Origin: a virus
DNA: 58,913 bases
Virus record (IMG/VR): IMGVR_UViG_3300009163_003453
Span: 1-58,913 of that record
Reading direction: 5' to 3' (one strand)
Part shown: piece after piece, positions 9,573 through 19,400 of the stretch
Layout of the letters: every line of letters starts with the position of its first letter
How positions within the stretch are numbered: the first letter of the stretch is position 1
Made by a program: the position numbers and the translations under genes
Notes under the pieces: generated by a model
The model's database searches: none
Seen by the model: only the letters and a program-made list of their open reading frames with translations
Told to the model about the DNA's origin: nothing

Positions 9573-11756
9573 TTATTTTATTTGGTCTACCTCGAAAGTT
9601 AAATTGACATCATCGATACAAACTATATCAAAGATAGGTTTATACGAAGAACTAGAGAATTGAGAATTAACAAACCCAGCAACTACAGTTGAATATGGTA
9701 CGCCCGAAGGAGTTCCCTTAGGATATACACCAAGAGCATCAGTTAATACTACTAGTGAATAATTTCCTAGATCTATATCATCACCTATAACTAATCTTAG
9801 AACCTGTCCTTTTTTCCATTTATTTAAGCTGTCGTCGATTTTAATAACTATATCATTATTAGCAGTAATAGAAATACCGTTGTTCTTGTGCTTTAAGTAA
9901 TTAGTATAAAGTACAAGAGGTATAGTATTTCCAGCAACTGGATTTATAGTAAATACCGAATTTTGAGCTATATTATAATCTTGTTGAGTTACGTCTACTC
10001 TTAAAATATTAGGAGTATTTCTATCAACAGCTGTACCGTCCCCGTCTTTTAAAAGATCAAGGTTGTAAGACATTTGAACTGAGGTTTGATTCTGTAAGAT
10101 ATCGCTGATATCGTCACTATTTTTTTCGATTAGACTTAGAATATCTTGTGTGTTATCAAATAAAGCCTGGTTAGCTTGTAAAGAATCTTCAACCACTGTT
10201 AATCTTGCTTTTATTTCTGAGCTATCTTCAGTATTAATAACAAGATCGGTTAAGGCATTTATCTGATTTTGAAGATTTATAATCTCCAAAGTTCTATCGT
10301 TTAAGTTTTTAGCAGCATCTTGTAAAACTGTTGCCGCATCCATGAATATAGAAAGAGAGAAAGATGAATAGTCGTTAATAGCCTGTTCTACTCCTGTGCT
10401 TTCTACGTCAGTGTCAAACTTTAGATTTATTTTAAAACCATATGAATTACCATTTAGTTTAGTAATAGGATCTGGTTTAAATTTCTTAAATGAAGGTAAT
10501 TTAGCAGCATTTGTAGATACCGGTTCAGGATCATTTAAGAATAAAATACCATATAGATTAGTTTCATAATCTGTAGGGTTATTAGGATCGTAAACATTGT
10601 AATAAACAAGTACTGCATTAAAATCAAATGAAGTAGTGGTAGGTGTACCGTTCCACTCCTCTATAGTTGATATACCAACATAATTTTGGATAGCCTTATA
10701 TGATCCTGGCTCAAAATCTATTTGAATACCGTCTAGGTTACTTCTTTTATAAGTTACTGAATATCCAGAAGGACCTGAAGCAGAGATATATTTTTCTAAT
10801 TCATAATTAGTTGAATTGAAGAAAGAGGGGTCACTAAAGTAAGAATTAGCTTCGTCTCTTGGAGAATACCAGTTATTACTAAAAGAACCTGTAGCAGAAG
10901 TTCCACTAACTCCAGGTTCCCCTAAAACGTCCTGATCAAAAATAGCAAGTTTAGGAAGACCGTTAGGTCCATATAAACCGCTTGCTGAGTCTCTTCCCTG
11001 AATATATTCAGTATCTGTAGGATCCGGAGGATTATGGGTCCAAGTTCTGTCTGGGTAATAATTCTCGTCAGCAACAGTTTTAAATAAAACATAAGGTGTT
11101 GCTCCGTCAGAAGTTGGTATATGTATATAAACTTCAGAATAAGCATTGGCTTGATTCTGTACAGAGTTAACAACGTCTATATCACCTACATATTGTACTA
11201 TTCTTTCGTATCTTGGTGTAGGTGTTCCGTTACCTGATAATAATGTATCTTCCTCTACCCATCTTTTGTTAGAAAAAGGATACCCATCAACTGTTGTCGT
11301 GTTAGTTTGATTTAAAGATGCAACAACTTCATTTGTATTTGCTGATCTATAACGAACGCCACCTAATTCTTTTACCCATTTCCAAAATACCCTCTCGGAT
11401 ACATTTCTTTTTAACTCTGGGTTATAATTAGGATCAGAGATTATCGTAGATTCTAAGTTTAAACAATAGTTCTGAAATGATATTTCAGGAGAAGGACTTA
11501 AATTATTAGGATTAGATAGAACAAAGTTACCGTCCGCAGCATCAATAAAAGTTGTGTCTATGGCATTAAATTGTAAGGTATTCTCCCCATAAGTTGGACT
11601 ACCAAACTCTGGTAACTTTAAAAGAGCGTACTTAGAGAAAGTAAACTTCTTTAACGAATTATTAAAAGTTAAAGTTAAATCCTCTGCAGCAGAAGAGAAG
11701 GTATAAAATGTACCCCCTTGTACTGCTATAGGTCTTATAAACGGTGTTTTTGCCAT
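9573..11756 (-). CDS. Virion structural protein with central coiled coil
   Basis: This 727-residue protein has three visible parts. A Tyr/Asn/Pro-rich beta region covers about residues 1-465. A coiled-coil-like segment at about 470-560 shows repeating Leu/Ile/Val at heptad spacing (runs such as LEIINLQNQINALTDLV). A C-terminal beta domain of about 165 residues starts after it. A globular-rod-globular plan of this kind is usual for trimeric fibre or fibre-connector proteins. It sits between the short fibre-like gene at 12690 and the 1171-residue gene, with 16- and 6-base gaps. A role as a tail-fibre or baseplate-connector subunit is inferred from plan and position; I do not recognise the family. 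Confidence 0.7.
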   Translation of the reverse strand: MAKTPFIRPIAVQGGTFYTFSSAAEDLTLTFNNSLKKFTFSKYALLKLPEFGSPTYGENTLQFNAIDTTFIDAADGNFVLSNPNNLSPSPEISFQNYCLNLESTIISDPNYNPELKRNVSERVFWKWVKELGGVRYRSANTNEVVASLNQTNTTTVDGYPFSNKRWVEEDTLLSGNGTPTPRYERIVQYVGDIDVVNSVQNQANAYSEVYIHIPTSDGATPYVLFKTVADENYYPDRTWTHNPPDPTDTEYIQGRDSASGLYGPNGLPKLAIFDQDVLGEPGVSGTSATGSFSNNWYSPRDEANSYFSDPSFFNSTNYELEKYISASGPSGYSVTYKRSNLDGIQIDFEPGSYKAIQNYVGISTIEEWNGTPTTTSFDFNAVLVYYNVYDPNNPTDYETNLYGILFLNDPEPVSTNAAKLPSFKKFKPDPITKLNGNSYGFKINLKFDTDVESTGVEQAINDYSSFSLSIFMDAATVLQDAAKNLNDRTLEIINLQNQINALTDLVINTEDSSEIKARLTVVEDSLQANQALFDNTQDILSLIEKNSDDISDILQNQTSVQMSYNLDLLKDGDGTAVDRNTPNILRVDVTQQDYNIAQNSVFTINPVAGNTIPLVLYTNYLKHKNNGISITANNDIVIKIDDSLNKWKKGQVLRLVIGDDIDLGNYSLVVLTDALGVYPKGTPSGVPYSTVVAGFVNSQFSSSSYKPIFDIVCIDDVNLTFEVDQIK

Positions 11757-11772
11757 TGATTAATTTTCTTTA

Positions 11773-12690
11773 TTAGAATGTAAAGCCTGGTGTAGAATTA
11801 ACAACCACCCATGATCCTTTTTGTATAGCTCCTGATTGATCTATTCTTGGCTCCCACATAAGTGTGATTGAAGATTTATATTGATCTCCTGGAGTTTGTA
11901 TAGAAGGTGAAGAATAAGATGCGTCACCAGTTGAAAATCCAGTATAATAATAAGGAGCAGGTCCAGTAACTCCAGTAACAATAGATCCTGCAGTAGTAGC
12001 AGTATCAATTAGTGTTACAGTATAACCTGCAGGGATAGCAGAAGCAGTTGCTCCAGTGCCTGTTGTAGCGTAAAAGAAAAATCCTGTAGTAAATCCAGCA
12101 TCAGCTGGCGCAGACGAAACGTGATTTGATTGTATATAAATAACATTCTCGGTTAAATTTAATTGGTAAGGTGTTGAGTAAGTTCCTGTTACCCCCGCTC
12201 CAGGAGCAGAAGGGAAAGCTGTTGTAGATCCTACTGTTGCTTTTCTATTAGTGTTAACAAAATTGCCAGAAGCACCCATTGACATTCTTCCTTCTACGTT
12301 TAACTGGCTAGAGAAAGTAGCAGTAGCACCAAAAGTTGCTGCTCCTGAAGCTGACATTGAGTTAACTTGTAAAGTATTAGAGAAGATACCAGTAGCTGCA
12401 GCTACAGTGCTAGAAGCTACCATAAAACCGGCACTAGCTCCAGTTCCATAAACTTGTATAGTTGGTGAGCCAGAAGAAGGCATGACTAAACTATTAGCAA
12501 GTAAAGATTTAGCTTTAATTTGTCCACTAGATGCACTAGATACGTCCATCGATCCGGTCAACACATTAATATTAAACGTGTCCTCTAAATCATTATAAGC
12601 GTTCTCTAGAAGTAAAAAGTTAGCATTAATAGTTAGTCTTGATCCTGATATAGAATCTGTTCCAAGAATTTCTGTAATTGTGATTGCCAT
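11773..12690 (-). CDS. Short tail-fibre-like protein, Ser/Ala/Thr/Gly-rich
   Basis: This 305-residue protein starts with an N-terminal helix-like section (about residues 20-50). It then runs through low-complexity, small-residue repeats such as SASGAATFGATATFSSQLN and similar strands. This pattern is common in phage fibre shafts that fold as intertwined beta strands. The last 130 residues are Thr/Gly/Tyr-rich and may form a head domain. It is the first gene of the leftward fibre group and faces phoH across an 84-base gap holding two inverted repeats and a palindromic GATATATATC. Fibre function is inferred from composition and neighbourhood. Confidence 0.65.
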   Translation of the reverse strand: MAITITEILGTDSISGSRLTINANFLLLENAYNDLEDTFNINVLTGSMDVSSASSGQIKAKSLLANSLVMPSSGSPTIQVYGTGASAGFMVASSTVAAATGIFSNTLQVNSMSASGAATFGATATFSSQLNVEGRMSMGASGNFVNTNRKATVGSTTAFPSAPGAGVTGTYSTPYQLNLTENVIYIQSNHVSSAPADAGFTTGFFFYATTGTGATASAIPAGYTVTLIDTATTAGSIVTGVTGPAPYYYTGFSTGDASYSSPSIQTPGDQYKSSITLMWEPRIDQSGAIQKGSWVVVNSTPGFTF

Positions 12691-12707
12691 TTGAATTTTC
12701 TTTTTTT

Positions 12708-12717
12708 GATATATATC
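12708..12717. promoter_or_regulatory. Palindromic GATATATATC in the divergent gap
   Basis: The decamer is its own reverse complement, so it presents the same promoter-like core to the leftward fibre gene (start 17 bases away at 12690) and the rightward phoH. It matches the GATATATAAT-type motif found before other unit-leading genes. Function is inferred. Confidence 0.35.
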
Positions 12718-12750
12718 CTGTATTTATTACAATAGGAAAAGACAGGATAT
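12713..12750. promoter_or_regulatory. Nine-base inverted repeat between the fibre gene and phoH
   Basis: ATATCCTGT (12713-12721) and ACAGGATAT (12742-12750) are exact reverse complements separated by 20 bases. The left arm overlaps the palindromic GATATATATC. It could be a protein-binding site or an RNA stem in the phoH leader. There is no U-run after it, so a terminator is unlikely. Confidence 0.4.
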
Positions 12751-12761
12751 TTATTAAACTG

Positions 12762-12782
12762 GGAAACATGGAATATGTTTCC
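12762..12782 (+). promoter_or_regulatory. Hairpin covering the phoH start codon
   Basis: GGAAACAT (12762-12769) pairs perfectly with ATGTTTCC (12775-12782) across a 5-base loop. The right arm begins with the ATG chosen as the phoH start, so folding would hide that codon. If translation really begins at the next in-frame ATG (12799), the hairpin lies in the leader instead. Regulation is inferred from structure alone. Confidence 0.45.
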
Positions 12783-13470
12783 GAAAAAAAAGAATCTTAT
12801 GACCGAAAACAACTGGACACAAAAAAGAAAACCAAAAAATCCTATCAAATTCAAAATCAATCTGAACGAAGAACAAAAAGAAGCTAAAGCTATTATTCTG
12901 GAAAATCCAGTTAATGTGCTTAAAGGAGCTGCTGGATCCGGTAAAACGTTATTAGCAGTACAAATAGCTTTAGACATGTTATTTAACAGGGAAATTGAGA
13001 AATTGGTAATCACAAGACCCACAGTGGCAAAAGAGGATATTGGGTTTCTACCTGGGGATTTAAAAGAGAAAATGGATCCGTGGTTAGCACCGATCTATTC
13101 AAATCTTGAAATGATCTACGATAAAACTAAGATTGAAAAATTACTATCCGAAGATATTATAGAAATATTACCTTTTCCTTTCATGAGAGGAAGAACTTTA
13201 GTTAATGCTTGTGTTATTGTCGACGAGGCACAGAACGTAACTATGAGTCAAATGGAGATGGTTCTAGGAAGACTTGGTATTGGTTCTAAAATTATTATCT
13301 GTGGAGATACCTCTCAGATAGATTTAAAAAACAAAAAAGAATCCGGACTAGATTTCATGAATACTATTGCTGCTAGAATACCAGGAGTTAAAGTTATTTC
13401 ATTAAAGAAAAATCACAGACATCCTATTGTTCCTGAGATCTTAGATGTTTATAAGGAATACACCACTTAA
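12775..13470 (+). CDS. phoH: PhoH-family ATPase
   Basis: The protein has 231 residues and a clear Walker A, GAAGSGKT (51-58), with Walker B as VIVDEAQ (147-153). Other PhoH landmarks are present, including TRPTVAKEDIGFLPG and, near the end, KKNHRHPIVPE. PhoH proteins are P-loop ATPases, often carried by marine and jumbo phages, whose role is still debated (RNA metabolism or phosphate stress). This is a short, PhoH-domain-only form. The start is uncertain between 12775 and the next ATG at 12799; the first lies inside a perfect hairpin arm. It is the only plus-strand gene in the left 55 kb. Its stop shares the palindromic TTAA with the stop of the convergent 2263-residue gene. Confidence 0.95.
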   Translation: MFPKKKNLMTENNWTQKRKPKNPIKFKINLNEEQKEAKAIILENPVNVLKGAAGSGKTLLAVQIALDMLFNREIEKLVITRPTVAKEDIGFLPGDLKEKMDPWLAPIYSNLEMIYDKTKIEKLLSEDIIEILPFPFMRGRTLVNACVIVDEAQNVTMSQMEMVLGRLGIGSKIIICGDTSQIDLKNKKESGLDFMNTIAARIPGVKVISLKKNHRHPIVPEILDVYKEYTT

Positions 13471-16400
13471 GGCATTCCTATGTCGAATTTAGATAATGGG
13501 GGAAACCCCATTTCTTTTCGATCATAGTATATTGATCTTTTTAAGAAATCGTCCGGATTAACTACATCTGGTGTTAAATCCCCTGCAAAAGGTTCTTTGT
13601 GATCTATGACTCTTATTTTACCATCATGAGTTACATCATATAGATTTCCGTTAGCATCTTGTAATTGACAACTTATGGTATAGAATCCTGGGCTTGTAAA
13701 CGTCCATATAAAATAAGGGGTTTTTCTAATTTTTACAATTACCTCTCCGCTCTCAGTATCTGTTAATGTCCAAATATGATCTTTCTTACCTGGTATTAAA
13801 GAGTCTATAGGATTAATAAAAATTGTAGAAGCTAAAGGAATTTCAAATTCCCTTTCATAAAATCTATCTTCTTTCCATGACCATGAATGAGATCCCGTCC
13901 ACGATTGAATAGCTCCGATTTTAAGTCCACTTCTAAATCTCTCCTTTGGTATTTTTCCTAAGAAAGCATCAAGACTTGATCCAGGAGGTGATAGAACTAA
14001 ATATGGTGAAAATTCTGCTTGTCCCTCGAAATATCCTGTTAAATAAATATTCTCCTCTCTATCTAATACGAGATCCGCTCCTCTATCATTATTAATACCA
14101 CCAGCAGTAACTATATCTACGATAGTTCCATCTTTGTTAAATTTAGTTAGGTAGATATCATCACCTCCTCTAGAATACACGGTATCTGGTGAGAAATAAG
14201 CTTCTCCTGCAAATGATCCAGTAATATAAACATTCTCTTCAGAGTCACTTTCTATATCATATGCTTCAGTTCCTGAAACACCCCCACACATCTTAAGCCA
14301 TATTAGTTTTCCGGTCGAAAGTATTTTTAAAACAAACACATCAAATATACCAGAGCCAACGAAAGATGTTATAGATTCATTTTCTATTTCCATTGTTCCT
14401 TGGAAAGATCCAGTAACTAATACATGACCCTTAGGATCTACACATATTGAAGGATACTTAAATTGAGTTAATGCTGTACCTGCAAATGATTCTCCCCAGA
14501 TACAAGTACCGTCTCCAGTATTGAATTTACCAACAAACATATCAGCAGTGCTGTTCGTAGTAAGTGTTATAGGACCAAGATCTAAGTCTCCGTTGAAAGT
14601 ACCTGTTAGATATAAGTATCCATCTTTTAGTACGGCTAATTCATTAGCTTGTGAAGCATCTGTATCACTTAGTTTTTTAGCCCATATAAATGTTAATGTC
14701 GAATCTAGTTTTGCAAGATACCCAACACTCTGTGAAGGAGAATCTAATACTATTGTTCCTAATGTAAGTGTTCCTTCGAAAGATCCACATATAAATAAGT
14801 TTTCGTATTGATCAACCTTGATATCTCCTATAAATTGATCAGGAGTAACTGGAAGATTTATAGTATTTAATAATACTCCGTCGCTATCGTATTTATTGAT
14901 CTCGATAAATCCAGTTAAAGAATTATCACTTACAACATAAATATTAGAATATGCGTCAGTTATTACAGATCTAGCGTAAATAGGTCCTTGTGGAACTGTA
15001 GAAGTTATTGCTCTTGCCCACTGTAGAACTCCTCCTTTATTATATTTAGCTATATAAACTCCTTGTTCAGCTGTTGTTAAATATACGTCCTGAGAGCCTA
15101 TATTATTAACCTCGCCCATAAAGATAGTTCCGTTGAAATCTCCAATAGTAACTACGTCACCATCTAGATCTACAGTTACTTTAATACCTTGGTCGGGATC
15201 ACTATTTCCTAGGGTTATAACCCATTCGAAATTCTGAAATAGATCCCTAGATTTTTTCTGTGCTATTCTTTCCACTTGTGAGTTTCTCCAATAGTTTTCG
15301 TATGTCGCTTTACCACTTAAAATATCGCGTAGCGGAGCGTATAAGAAGACATTGTCCAGGTTCAAAGATGGAAACTGGTCTTTGAGGTAATTAATGTTGT
15401 AGCGCTGCCAATTTGGCTTAGACCAGGAGTATCTATCAACCGAAGGCATGATAGGTCTAGTGTAGTCCGAATTTAAAGTTATGTTATCAACCATCGGTCC
15501 CACTACCATGTTGTACCCAAGTAAAGAATATTCTTCAGGAGCGTCTTTAAAATACTCTATAGCAGGAAGAGGAATTGTAGTTTGATGATAAACAAAGTCC
15601 CAGCCATTAGTTCCAGGGAACTTAGATGTTGCATGAATGTGAGGGATTATATAATCAAGCTTTCCTATCTCTCCTTCATCAGTAAGAAATATTAAATTCT
15701 TAGGGAATGTTGTTTCTCCATTTTTTATGGTTTTCCATGGAGCAGAAAGCATAGTTTTACCATAATAACTTCCATCAGGTTTTATTAAGGTAGTACCGTC
15801 GTTTCTGTAAGAAACTAGAGTGAAATAATACCCGTCGAAGAAATAAAGATGTGCATCGCCTTTAGGAGATGTTGTAGGATCTACAGTAAACCATATATTA
15901 GAATTTCCAGTCTCAACTATATTTGCTATTTTACCGGAGATTAATTCGGGATTAGTTGTGCTGTCCCATACAGTCCATCTTATTTTGTCCCAATAAACTA
16001 ATCCAGCGGATGTACCTAACCATTTGTGACCGAGTTTATCTATTGCTATCGAGAATACATTATTAACAGGTAAACCTGAGTTATTCGAATTATAGTTTTT
16101 AAATCTAACACCATCAAATCTAGTTAGTCCTGCAGAAGTAGTAATCCATAAATACCATCTATTAATATCATAAAACTCTATTTTAAGATCAGTGATATCA
16201 TCAGAAGGAAGATCTGAGTTTGCTACAGTATATAAATGCCAAGATTTAGCATGTGAATCATAAAATAAAAGACCATCATAAGAAGGTGAAGCAACAGAAA
16301 CAAAAGCTGCAAATATATCTCCAGATTGAGGGTTTATTTCTATTACCTTAATGCTGGAATCTATTGGAGGGCAAACTGCGTTGCCACCATTATCTACAAA

Positions 16401-19400
16401 TTCAGTTACAGAATAAGCTTTACTAAGAGTCGGCTGAAGATCGTTTAGCTGAACCAAAGGTGTCATACTATTTTCTATACCAATCCACTTAATATCATTT
16501 CTGTCTATTTTAACAGTATTGGTTTGTAGACCAACTCCAGGCATAACACTATTGGAAGAATCATAGGTAGTAAAGTTTAATCCATCAAACTTAACTACAT
16601 CTTCACCAGTTACCCATATATCTCCATCTCCGTCCCATCCCACTGAGGTTGGGTAAAAAGTAATAGGAGAGTATGTAGGTATTTTGTAAAAGGTCGATGA
16701 GATATTTTTAGGTCCAGGATTAGTATTAAGATCCGGTGATATCGGATTCTGATTAGGATAGAAGTTATTAGGTAGTTCAGAATACCCTCTAACTATATAG
16801 TCAAATCTTTTAATATTCTCGTCAACCGAATTGTTTAACTGATCAGCAGCTTCAGATAGGTCTAAATAATTATTTGCAGGTGAATCAGTCTCCTGCATAA
16901 CTATACCCGGTGTTTGTTGTGAGACTTTAACGATATCCCCGTATTGAAGAGAATATAAATCAAATCCACCTAGCCAATCATTATGGTAATCTAACATATC
17001 CCAGGTGTGAGCATACGCTTTAGCAAACTCAAAATCCTCAAATGTGTCCCATGCTAATTTCTTAGTTCCCCAATATCTCATTTCTGGCTTAGGTAAGGAA
17101 CCAAAATCGTAATTTAAGTATTCATCTCTTTCATTTAAGCCTCCGCTAAATAAAATATTAGACGAACTTGTAGTTATAGACCCAGTAGTTTGTAAAACTA
17201 AAGATTTACCATTCCATATACTTCCCGAATTATTAGGAGCTTGTATAACGAACGTTTTTTGTCCTGTATTAGTTACAGAATCAACTAAGCTTGTAACCTT
17301 GTATTTAGGATTAAGTGGTGATGAATTTATAGTACTATAAATTAAGCTAGTAGTTGAATTTATATCACCTTGAAACAAACAACTTGCTATTTCTAATCCA
17401 TCAGCAATAACTTTAACTGTACCACTTCCGTAAACTTCGCCACCTGTTATAGTTGTTATAACTACCTGAGGTATTTCGAAAGTATTGTTAGTTAAAACAG
17501 TGATCGGAAAAATACCATAGGAATCACCTGCTGAATCATATATCCAAACAGTTTCACCAGAAGTTAAACCATGATTTGAAGAGGTTGTTACTACTGCAAG
17601 AGAATAACCTCCGCCTACAGGTACACTAGCTATCGTAGATATGGAAGTACTTGTTATACCCATATCGAATGTTACAGTTGCTCTTACTTCAGGTAAATGT
17701 GTAAGAACTTCACAAGTTTGTCCTTCCTCGTAATTATTGGAATACTCAGGAAAGTTCTGGATAAAGTCAGAGATGTTTTTTACGGTGTCCGTATTTTCAA
17801 CAGGGAATAACCATTGTGATGGATAACTATCCCATTTTAATACGGTGTTATTCCAATCGTATGTTTCAGATTCTCTAAATCTTGTAATTGTATTTAATTC
17901 TATCTCTCTCTTAGATACATTAATTACACTTTTCTTTATACCAAGTGATATTGAATTTAAAGTGTCCCAAACTCTACATTGTACATTATAGATACCGCTA
18001 TAAGGTAAGAAGTGAGGTAATGTGTCTAACTCAGGTAGCTGTCCTCTAATTTGGAAATAATAAGGTCTATCATCATCTTTAGAAATAGTCCATTCTATTT
18101 CATAGAAGTCTAAATAAGGTAATCTGTCCCAAGAATAGAATCCTCCAGAATGTATATAGTTTTCAAAATACTCAAAAGTATAAGGATTGAAGGTTATATT
18201 AGTTGGAGTTACATTCCAATTAGAATAAGATCCAGACCCTCTGGTGTTTATTACTTGTATAAATAAATCACCAGTAGAAGTATTGTAATCACCATCACTA
18301 GAATATCCTAGTAATAAATTTCCAGGTGAATTTACAGATTCAGCCCTAATGAATAGAACTTGAGGAGTAGCTGTATCGAACCAATTATTACCAGATCCTA
18401 TGTTAATAGTTATACCCTGAGGGAATGAATTACTCAAAGTTATTGTATTGGTACTATTAACAGTTTGAAGCGTAGCTCCTGGGTTGTTCTGTGTGGTACT
18501 AGTGTAACTTGCTATATCTAAACTTGTAGTAGTTATAGTGGTATCTAAAGAATTCCAGCCTCCAGAAACTTCATCCCACGCTAAATCAAAAGTGTTATCC
18601 TTAATTATTACTGGAAATCCCGCAGGGAATACATAATCACTTCCGTCAGAGAAAAGTTTATAACCAGGATAATCATAATCACCGTCGCCTAAGAATTTAG
18701 GAAGAACCCCGTTTTTAACCTCGCTATAAAAATTATTAATACCTTTCTCTAAATCTGGTATAGAAGAAATAGGATATTCCTGAAAATATGAATATGGATC
18801 TACCGTATTACCTAGAAAACTTATACCTAGTTCTGTTCCATTAATATTAGGATATAAAAGTCCGCTCTGGTTTGGTTTAGTATAAAAAGGTCTTAAATCC
18901 TCAATGTATCCATTTTCGGGAGAAACTGTAAAGTCTACCTCTATTCCAGATTTAATTTCATCTATACCTAGCTGATCAACCCATCCCCTAGTTTTGTAAA
19001 TATTAAAGTAAATTCCTTCACCTGTTATATCTACTATTCTTGCATTTAAAGGTAAATAATCTCTCTTAAGTCTTTCTTTTAATCCAAATAGTTTTATAAG
19101 TACTTCCTCCGGACTAAATGCAAAAGCATCTTCTACTATAGGATATCCGTATTTATCCTCATCCTGTCCTTCGACTTCTCTATTTATATCATAGAATAAA
19201 CCAAATAGAGCAGTTTTCTTGTATGATTTGGAAGGAAATATTTCCTCAAATTGTTTCTTTAATCCAAAAGTACCATCACTCTTTTTACCGTATACCTCAA
19301 CTTGTTTAAATTTACCTTCATTCTCATCCTTTAATAAACTACTTATTAATTGTAAAGAATTCTGTCCCTCTAAATTAGTTTTACCTAACTGATTTAATAT

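Noticed and set aside
12633-13022. Minus-strand open frame of 129 codons over the start of phoH
   Set aside because: It lies antisense to a well-supported PhoH gene and fibre start, and its translation has no family features.
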